Positions 55,237-64,000 of a DNA stretch of 64,000 nt are shown one piece after another. This DNA is from Cercis canadensis (lineage: Eukaryota; Streptophyta; Magnoliopsida; Fabales; Fabaceae), in the NCBI GenBank assembly GCA_003255065.1, contig QAOA01004976.1, positions 52,529 through 116,528 on the forward strand, read 5' to 3'. The translations under genes and the position numbers were made by a program. Numbering within the stretch: the stretch's first letter is position 1; each line of letters begins with the position of its first letter. The notes beneath the pieces were generated by a model, which was given only the letters and a program-made list of their open reading frames with translations, was not told where the DNA came from and ran no database searches.

Positions 55237-56017
55237 GACTAAAAAGACATAATTTTGTAAAGTATTTATATAAATGGAGTAATTTAAAAATTATTTATTA
55301 ATTTGAGATAATTTTAATTAAATTATTGATAAACATATAGAGAAAGAAGTCACGCTATATTGAAATAGAGTCACGATACTTTAAAATAGCGTGACCCTTA
55401 GAGTAACGCTACTTACAAAATAGTGTGACCCTTAAGGTTTGTTTGAGAGTTAAATTTGGGGGAAAAAGAAATGAGTAAATGTGTCAATCCCTTTGTTTAA
55501 GAGTTCAATATTCAAAAAAGAAAAGAAACCAAGGGGTAATCTCAAACCCTTACATTCTATTTTTGCATCACTTTTGTGTTTCCCTAATTTGGGAGGTTTA
55601 GAGAGAAAAAAGAATAGTTTACTATTATACCTCTATTTATTTTTTCAAATTCTTTTTCAAACACTATTTAGATAATATTATTAAATTTTATATTAAATAT
55701 ATTTACTTTAAAAATAAATAATAAATTTGTAAATTTTTATTTTTTTTTCATTTCCTTTCCTCATTTTTTGTTCATTTTAATCATCCAAACAAAAGAGAAG
55801 AAAACTCCTCCCTTCCTCTTCCCTCCATTTCCTCTCCTCTCTTCTCCCCTCCAAAAAAACTCCCAAACAGACATTTAGAGTCACACTACTTATAAAATAA
55901 TATAACTCATATTGTCCGCGTTCTATGAATAAAATAATTAAAGTACACAATTTTGATAAATAATTTGTACTGTACTCTATTTTAGTAAATAATTTGTCAA
56001 AATATATTCTGTTAGTC
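55237..56017. mobile_element. Inverted-repeat element, interrupted by another element
   Basis: The left end near 55237 (GACTAAAAAGACATAATTTT) pairs imperfectly with the right end near 56017 (inverse of GACTAACAGAATATATTTTG). The inner words GTCACGCTA and TAGCGTGACCC and the ATTTATATAAATGGAGTA motif resemble the element at 47751-48257, so both are one family. A second element at 55437-55872 splits it. Confidence 0.5.
55437..55872. mobile_element. Nested MITE with 15-bp terminal inverted repeats
   Basis: GTTTGTTTGAGAGTT at 55437-55451 is matched in inverse by AACTCCCAAACAGAC at 55858-55872 with two differences. The 436-bp body is non-coding, with a purine-rich left part and a TC-rich right part that mirror each other imperfectly. 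It lies inside the element at 55237-56017, so it inserted later. Superfamily is not certain because no clean target duplication is seen. Confidence 0.65.
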
Positions 56018-57098
56018 ATTTTGCCTTTTTTTTTTAAAAAAAAAAAAAAAAACTGCGTACAGGTACAACACCCAATAGAGGTGTAGGAAGAGGGAGAGGA
56101 ACGTTATGGGAGAAAGTTAGCTTCCAGCGAGGACATGGACTGCCTCTGAAATATCACTTGCCTACACAGAGAACCTAAACATCTAATCGTACAAACCAGA
56201 GTATCTCAGTATCATTTCCAGCAAAAATAACATGTAAGGATCATACATGGTATGTACTTCCCCAGCTAAATACTCTTAATCTTCATGGAAGAAATTGCAA
56301 GGAGAGAAACAAACACAGGACATAAATGCTTTCCCTTTCATCTATTTAACATAGAAGGTAATACTAATATACAAGCGCTAGACCTTCTAGAGCTTCGAGA
56401 AGATGGGCATTTGAATAACGATAACGCGTAAAACAAGTAATAAACAATTGCAGTTGCGTTTGAGGTAGAGCTGGGGACGCACGAAGCTAGCTGAGCTCAT
56501 ACCTAATTCCGACAAGCCAACTTCGGCGTTTACAATAAAAGCTCACTCCTTTAAGCATAGTAGGCCAAACGTGGGACATGGTCACCAGCTAAACCTCAAA
56601 AACATTACATTTTCCGCGGGTTCAGTTCAATCTTCCCATGAGAACATTTTCAACATTGTACCTGCATATGTCACTCATTTAACTTCTTTCATAATGGTAT
56701 CGTGGTACTCTCCAGCCACTCTCCTTGAACAGATCTACCACAAAGCACTCTCTACAGCTGATAGAAACTCCTCGGCAACAGTTACACGTAAACAAAACAC
56801 CAACGATAGCTTACATGCCAATCACCCAATTTGCAAGACAAAAGATGCCTAAATAAAGGGGGTAATTGTGAAAAGGGTAAAAATGGTGCCAAGGCAACTT
56901 TATAATGGTCACCAGAAGATCTCTTCTTCTGTTCTTTCGGTTTGTGGAAAGAAGCTAAACATGAGTATTAGTATTCTAGTAAGTTACAGTTCACATTTAA
57001 AGAATTGAAGTGCTGCTCCTCTCGTTGCTATTTGAAGATACCTGATATTCACACAAGAGAATGATACAACAAGGAAAAAGATAAGATACAACTTAAAA
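56018..57098. other. Spacer and 3' flank of the PP2C gene
   Basis: The stretch opens with a T-run next to an A-run (about 56026-56051). Up to 57098 the rest is plausibly the PP2C 3' UTR, since its base composition is more even than the spacer to the left. The ORF at 56571-56852 (+) has no recognisable domain. Confidence 0.45.
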
Positions 57099-60000
57099 TC
57101 AGGTACCACCAGCCTCAGTTGGTGTCGTACAAGGAGCCAGCGTATTAGAAGGCAGGCTGATACCACCCCCTCTAACAGATATACTAGTGAACTTGCCAGA
57201 GCTTGCCCTACTCACGAGATTTGAGTCAAGATACACAACAATCACGGTGATATCATCATGGAAATGCCGACGAACTCCACGATCAATTTTCTTCAGGTCT
57301 GAATATCTCATTTCTCTTTTCTTTGCTGCTTCTTGAAGGGCAGCTTTCACCAGCCTCCTTGCACTTCCCTGAAAGAAGGTTAGCAGACAAAATCGTAAAT
57401 CTATTTTGTATTGTGCTTGCTGTCTTGAATGCATCATGAACTCATAACATCTAAGCACAAAGAACTGGCTTTGAGTTGTCTCTCAGCCATAAAAAATTTG
57501 GAATATTTAAAATCTAACATCTTGTATACAATGCCATCATCTGACTCACCAATCCTTCTAGTAAAGATAGACAGAGTTGCTGAAACTACAAGGCCATTGC
57601 CAACAGGAAAAAAAAAATTGGCATCAGAATATCATCTGATGAAAAGACCACTCTTTAACTATATAAAAATGACATTTATTATCCAGAATTACTTTTCAAA
57701 TATTATTATCTTCTTCTGAGAAACATTCTCTAAATTATAGCATGTTTGGTTTTGAGTTTGGGACCCAAAACCATGAAACCCACACATGCTATTAATCAGG
57801 TACAATATGGACAGTTGGCATGACTCTGCTACCATTGATAAAATTCCATTTCCAAATGCTGCAGAGAAAACAATTTAGAGCACATTTAGGGTTGCGGTTA
57901 GCAACACCAAAATCACCTTCAGACCCTTGAAACCACGTTGGAGGGTAAGCCACTCCATTTCAACATGGTTTTTGAACATAATGTTGGATCTGCAGTGCTA
58001 AGACTGATTGACTGCTTCTACCTACATAAATGTAACTCAGGCTCGAATAATGTAGCAAGAGTGCATACAGCATACTACCATAAAGTTTCTGGAAAAATCA
58101 AGGCCACTAACTTTTCACTTCTTTTCTAGTGAAAATGTATGCCATGTCATCTTATTGGACATTATATGACGAAATTCAATCAATAACACTTTCTCATCTA
58201 CATGGGCTGCAATTTTAAATTGGTCAATTAAAATTCCAATCTTATATTTCCAACAAAAGATGTCCATAAGGACCATTCAAGCTATGATACATACATAGAA
58301 CAAATCATGACAAAAAGATTAAAATAAACATCTCAAAAAAAAAAATTCCATAATACAATACCATATAATACTATGACAATTTCAATTGCATATAAAGTAC
58401 TCAAACAAAAGGAACAAGGAAAATTCCACATCACTTTCTCTAAGTTCTCCATCTAACATAGACATAATTTTTCCATTTTAATATTCATAAGAAAAGTAGT
58501 ACGAATATCTAGTATAGTATATAAATTTATATTTTAAATGTAAATCTTACACTGCGGGGATTATTTTGAACTATATCAACTGCGTCTTGATTGCTAAGGT
58601 GCTCCCAGAGCCCATCAGATGCAAATATAATAAATTGATCATAAGGCTGCAACTGATGCACTGATATTGATGGTTCTGAGCTTAATATTGGCATCTTTAA
58701 CGGCTCACGCAATCGAAACTTAGCATATAGAGGTTCTCTGTTGAACTCGGCCTTTTTCAAATATACATCACCAATAGATCTAGAAACCTGCAATGCAAAA
58801 GATTCCAAGAGTTAAGAAGCAATGCAATTAAAGGAGGGGAAAAGAATGCTTCAAGTTAAACCATGATGATGCTGATTAATTTTGTAAGTTGATGACAACT
58901 ATTCAAGAAGTGAAAACTTAAACTGTTTTCTATCATTAAAGAATCCCAGGAGGAAAGAGTTGAAATGTCTTTGCATGCAGACAGACCAGAATTATTGGCA
59001 ATCTCTTTCATGAAGAGAAAAGACGCAAATGCATCGATAAATGATAGGTCTAAAGATCATTTATGGATGCCCTTAAATGATTTTTGTACTCTTCCTTTCT
59101 TTTCTTTTTCTAAATTTTTTACTGCATAATTCTTTATTCTCAAATCATTCTTCACACCCACAAACTGCAATATTACATCAAAAAGATATCTTAAAACTGA
59201 AAACTTGACTCCAGTGCTAAAATCTTCCACATTAATATGCTATTAGGAGGTCAATGCTTTCTGACTATAGCAACAAAGCATCTGTCATGAATCTCATGAT
59301 CTATATTTACCTGCACATTTAGCAGCTAGAGCAGATAAATCACTGAGACTAGCTTCAGAAAACTAATATTGTGAGTTATAAGTTACTTACTTGTATAAGG
59401 CCCTTTACACGCCATACATTATGCTTTAAAACAACGATGTGTGAATCATCAGGGTGCAAAGAATGTAGCTCCTGTCTTACAGACTCTATTGCCACATTGT
59501 GCTCGGATGACAATTGTATGGCTAGAACATCCCCAGTTGCCTTGACTACTCTTCCCAAAACAGCCCGGGAATCACCAAGATTTGCTATATAAAGGTTTCC
59601 ATTACAAATAACACCAACAAGACAGCATGACCCAACCGCTGCAATTTGAGGTTTCATTGGCCACTGTTTGGCAACAAGAGACATAAATCCCTCTTCTGTT
59701 GCTTGGAATGCCTTGCGAATTACATCCACTGACATTGATTGTTGCTCTGCAGTAAACCCTGCAATTAAAATTTGAGCAAGAATATTTTCAATCAACAATT
59801 ATGCGAAGAACAACAGGTCAAAACATAACATAATCTACAAACACTGCCATGCAACCAAAAGGGTACTGAAACTCATGATTTCCGTGATCTCAATTTATTG
59901 CATATCTAACACTTTTAATTGCTGTAATTCATGTACAAAGACATTCAATAAAAAAGATACATCACCATTCTTGCCCCAAAAGAGTGAAAACTTCTCACTA

Positions 60001-60718
60001 GCCAGGCTGAAACAGTTTACAGGCATGGTAAGAAGAAAGACAAAAGAAGGAACCAAAAATCCCCTTAGGCCCTTATTGACATCTATTTCATTTCACCAAG
60101 GTGGAAAGCTCGAGTCTCTCCGATATCCAAACAAACAGCCAAATATAAAACTTTCTATCCTCCAAGCTTTCTAACTCAACAAAGTCTCTAGACATCAACA
60201 TATGGACCACATGACTACTTTCCTCCCCTTTGGGCCTCAGACCATATCCTTCCTCTATACTTTTTGTCAATTTAAACAGCAATTATAATAATTGAATGCT
60301 TAAAATCCGAAGGCAGGGAGAAATAGAATAAAGTAGCAACTTAAGTTTTTTGCCAATATAGAAAAGCTTTAAGAATTCACTTATATTGATGTTACTTACT
60401 CTTGAGATGGCGAAATAGATGATCATTGATAAACCGTGATGTCTCAGGCCCTCCATGTCCATCATAAACACCAACAAAGGTACCAAATGGGCCAGATTCA
60501 TTGGAGCTTAAACTGCCCGATTCAATCTGGCTCTGATCCTCCAGCAAATTATTGGCTTGGACCACAGCCATAGAGAAATCACCATTCAAGTGCTGCCCAG
60601 AGTCTTTGTACCATAAGAGTCCATCCTGTTTACCTCCAGCATCTGAACCACTGCGTACATATCGATCCGAATTTGGCCGAAAGCAGGCCCTCAAAAAGTT
60701 CATCAACTCCGATAACAT
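57099..60718 (-). CDS. Protein phosphatase 2C, clade D (PP2C-D type)
   Basis: Exons 60718-60400, 59758-59391, 58787-58551 and 57368-57099 give 397 aa, the normal size for this clade, with all phases matching. It is a metal-dependent Ser/Thr phosphatase. Arabidopsis clade-D members dephosphorylate plasma-membrane H+-ATPase and are inhibited by SAUR proteins. Metal-binding and catalytic motifs are all present: [12 protein letters not shown] (DGHGG at 86-90), the [11 protein letters not shown] strand in exon 2, [10 protein letters not shown] at the start of exon 3, [19 protein letters not shown] (near 284-302) and [14 protein letters not shown] near 343-356. The N-terminus [15 protein letters not shown] and the GLLWYKD segment near 33-39 are typical of clade D. 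The tail ends TPTEAGGT. Confidence 0.96.
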
Positions 60719-61780
60719 CCCTCATCTCACCAAACAACCGTCAAAAGTTTCCACATCTATCAGCGACCAAAAAAACACTTCACCCCAGAATTTTCAATCA
60801 CGAATGATACAGTCCTGTACTCTTCACCACAATAACGATTCACCTAGAACAGCATCAACGACAAAATATAGATAAAATCAATTATGCTTCAAATATAACC
60901 TCACATAAAACAGAAGTGCCCTAAATAAGCCGCCTGTTACAGTTTAATTGACTTGAATCGCACCCAGAAACAGAAATTAGCTTCTCCAATCTAAAACTCA
61001 ACCTTGACTCTTGTTAAAACAAGAACTATGGCCAAGCCAAAGTCCTTAAGGATGAAAAAATCAACATAAGAAGAAGAGGTAAAGTTAATTTCTATATTTT
61101 TTTTCTTCAAAAGAAGAGGTCAAAACTACTTTTCTTCAGACAAGCTTTTGGTCAGCCCTTAGGAAATCTAGTCTTCTCATTCACATTGGAAAACAAAAAA
61201 CCCAAGTTACCCTAACCTCCATAAAAGCCGCTAATGACAACAAGTCAACTTTTTGATCACGTATATGACAACAGAAAAACATGGCAACAAATAAATACAG
61301 GAGAGAGATCTCACCCAACAATTGACTATTGATTGGAAGCTGTTGAACGTCCCAGTTGAAGAAGAGGATGATCTAGAAAGAAGAGAAAAGTCAAGCGCGT
61401 GTATGAAAGAATTAGATCTGTGGATCGACCAAATCAAGGGGAAAGAACAAGAAGTGGGTTTTTAGATGTTTCTCTGCTTTCTATCTAGCTAGTGGTATGC
61501 AGATGATGAAATTGTTGAAGAAGAACAGGTGAATGGGAGTTTTCAAAATGAAGGCTTTGTGAGAGATTGGGCCAACTGAAACCCTTCTTTTCCTTTCTTC
61601 TCAGCAGACAAGCCCCATAAAAGACCAACAATGGAGAGCTTGAAGCCAGCAAAGCAGAGGTCCAGCTCTGGGCTCCACACCACTATGCTAGAGAGAGAAA
61701 GGAAGGTGAGAGTCAATGAAGTAATCTGGACAATGATAAGGTGTACGGTAATATTAGGGGCATTCCGTGAGATGGGGTTC
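60719..61780 (-). promoter_or_regulatory. PP2C 5' leader with probable leader intron
   Basis: On the minus strand a donor-like GG|GTGAGAT at 61315/61314 and an acceptor TTCTAG|GTG at 60844/60843 would remove about 470 bp between an upstream leader exon and the exon holding the ATG. Ends are inferred from splice consensus only. The minus ORF at 61543-61782 is judged part of the leader or promoter. Confidence 0.4.
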
Positions 61781-64000
61781 ACATGATAACACGTGGAATT
61801 TGTGGTGTCTTACAAGATATAGCGTCAGCTAAATGTTTTGTTTTTATCTCAATAACCACCGCTGTTTAACCATTACTCACACACGTGTTCCTTTCCACAA
61901 TAGATAACACAGAAGTGTTGTGTCTTCCTGGGTAACAATATAATGCAGGTTTCTCACGGAGACCCAGAGTCGCGGTTTCTGGTTACTCACGCCCTTGATA
62001 TTCAACCTCAAACGTGTTTCATTTTATTTTTTTTAAAAAGAACACTCGCCAAAAACCGAACCAAACGGGATTGTCGCTTCTACAACGCCAAAATGCGAAG
62101 GTAGGAAATCTGTCCAATAAGAGAAGCATACTTCTGCTTGGGTGGGTTATTTCAGTCATTTCCTATTTTCAGGAGAATTCTTTGCGTGGAGAAAGCGTGG
62201 GTTTCGTCTTGAGAGCTTGGACTGTTACCAAATGAGAAAGCACATCACCACAAAACGAAGCCAAAGTGGTAAGTGAGCACAAAGGAACTTCCTTTAGCTA
62301 CCAGTTCAACTCGGGGTTACTTAACAACAAGAGCAATAGAACATCACTAAGAACTGAAATGAACACCATCATTGACCAAACAAGCACGACACTACTAGCA
62401 ATTCTTTTCCTTTGTTTTTTGTTATGAACACTACTAGCAATTCAGTTCAGCCTGAAGATGCAATCTTTAACTTGATCATGATAGGCTCCAATTTGACCCA
62501 GAATCTAGTTTTGTATACATCCATCAGCATCATTAGAATATGCACTCTCTAATGTCTTATTAAATCCATAACAAACAACGATCACATGCTCCATCTTAGT
62601 TCAGAAAGTTGACACCCAATATTGATTGAAATATCTTAAAAGTGAGAAACCTTATTGTACTTGCTTATAGGTGATAAATGGGTTATGTTCCAAAACGCAG
62701 TATATATAGATAGAAACATTCATTGCATTTGAAAATGCTCATCTAGTTAAAGGGAGTGGGACAAAACTTTCTGCATTTTGATCTTAATTAGCCCGTCAAA
62801 GCACTGAACTGAGTTGCTTTTTGTCATCTATCATGCCTTTACCACATGGTTGTACCACTTTACATCAAGCTGCCACTCTTTATTATTGTTGCTCTGCCTT
62901 TGACACAGAAATTAATACACAGTATTCTTGCTAACAATTGAGTATACAATTCATCTGAACCGTTTTCCTTCTTTTCAACCTTTTGGGTGACTAAAGAGTA
63001 AAGATCATGCCGATGGATTATGTTATACCTCTATGCTAGTAGCTAGCTCATGTACTCAAATATAAAATGTTGCTGTAGAATATAAAACCTTTCTGCATTT
63101 GTTGGACAAAGACCTAAAACAAATATACAATAGTCAAGAAGATTCAGATAATTAGCTCGGTTTGGCTTTGTTCCAAAGTTAATTAGATTTGATTCCAAAA
63201 GCCATATCTGATATGACGAAACTCAAGATACTGGTTCATATTGTTTACAAGAAGCTCAACTGCATGTTAGACTAGTATATATATATCTCATGCGGGTTAC
63301 CATTAATACTACATTTTTGTAATATCCTAGATACAGTCAACAGGTTGACCCTGTTTTTCAGCAGTTTCAAACCCTAACACACCCACAATCTTTTGCTCCT
63401 CGTCCCTCCTTAATTTTCTAAAACAAGTAGTTCCTGGAAATTAGGGAACGACTTCATATAAACAATTTGAAAGATGAGAAAAAAACCTTCCCCAGAATGT
63501 ATCTTTATGAACTATATTTAATTCTCTGCCTTATGCTATAATATTATTTCTCATGTCTCTGAGCATTGGCATGGAAGCAAGGAGTGATAAGGAGAGGTAG
63601 ATAAAGGGAGAAGCGGATATGCCCCCTTACCTAACAATTAAAATTAATGTGTCACACAGCGACAACCCAATCTCATTGATTGAATTAATATACTTGTTAT
63701 TTTGTTCGATGGATGATAAAGAGCCCTGGTCACCAGGCTCGCAAGTAGAGACTGGGCAAAAAGGTGGTGGGGCAAAGTAAACTTGACGTACAAAAACCAG
63801 CATTATTGGCATTGAGACTCAAGTGCGCCACGTGAATAGAATAAGACATCCCTTCTATTCCTTTCCTCTATCTACGCTCTCTCTTTTAATTGCTTTAGTG
63901 GATAATCCCAAATAAACGTTTGCAAATGAAAAGGGAAGGAAGAAAATTCAAAAACAGTTCTCTGAATTAAAAACTATGGGTTGGCAATAATTTGAGTCTA
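61781..64000. other. Unassigned spacer to the right edge
   Basis: I see no domain, no tRNA cloverleaf and no long frame. Small ORFs at 62014-62235 (+) and 63627-63812 (-) lack family features. The sequence is moderately AT-rich. Part may belong to the promoter of the PP2C gene or to a gene beyond the window. Confidence 0.5.

Overview
The window is nuclear DNA from a flowering plant, most likely a dicot. Genes are split by many short GT-AG introns. Spacers are very AT-rich and hold small non-autonomous transposons. The proteins are plant families: vacuolar H+-ATPase subunit B, transportin, a clade-D PP2C, a chloroplast CPP1-type J-like protein, a DUF630/DUF632 protein and a polyamine/amino-acid transporter. 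I do not name a species.

Layout. 1-3.4 kb: a decayed LINE and diverged direct repeats. 4.3-5.7 kb (+): intronless PUT/LAT-type transporter. 6.6-7.3 kb: a foldback element and its tandem partial copy. 8.1-10.3 kb (+): PP2A B' (B56) regulatory subunit whose last exon is tandemly duplicated. 11.7-23.8 kb (-): transportin-1 in 29 coding exons, with a one-base frameshift in exon 21. 26.4-28.6 kb (-): DNAJC17-like J-domain plus RRM protein. 30.3-35.6 kb (-): V-ATPase subunit B in 14 coding exons, intact at 488 codons. 37.4-42.5 kb (-): FAD-dependent amine-oxidase/desaturase-like protein in 13 exons, with a 402-bp TRIM retrotransposon in one intron. 43.3-47.0 kb (+): CPP1-like plastid protein whose first exon appears twice around a single N. 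49.1-52.9 kb (-): DUF630/DUF632 protein. 57.1-60.7 kb (-): clade-D PP2C. 60.7-64 kb: PP2C leader and unassigned spacer.

The genes are unrelated housekeeping and signalling genes with no operon-like logic. Two regulators of phosphorylation are present (a PP2A B' subunit and a PP2C), and two proteins may act in the plastid from a shared divergent spacer (the FAD oxidoreductase and CPP1).

Assembly quality matters here. Besides an 89-N gap there are six isolated single Ns. At four of them the sequence on both sides is a clear direct repeat (about 40 to 731 bp), and the other two lie in low-complexity sequence. This is what unmerged overlapping contig ends look like, so the duplicated CPP1 exon and perhaps the transportin frameshift are probably assembly or consensus errors. 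I found no undescribed biological system. The most distinctive real-looking events are the in-frame duplication of the B' terminal exon with CAGT microhomology, the small TRIM element with a matching 5-bp target duplication, and a nested pair of inverted-repeat elements near 55 kb.
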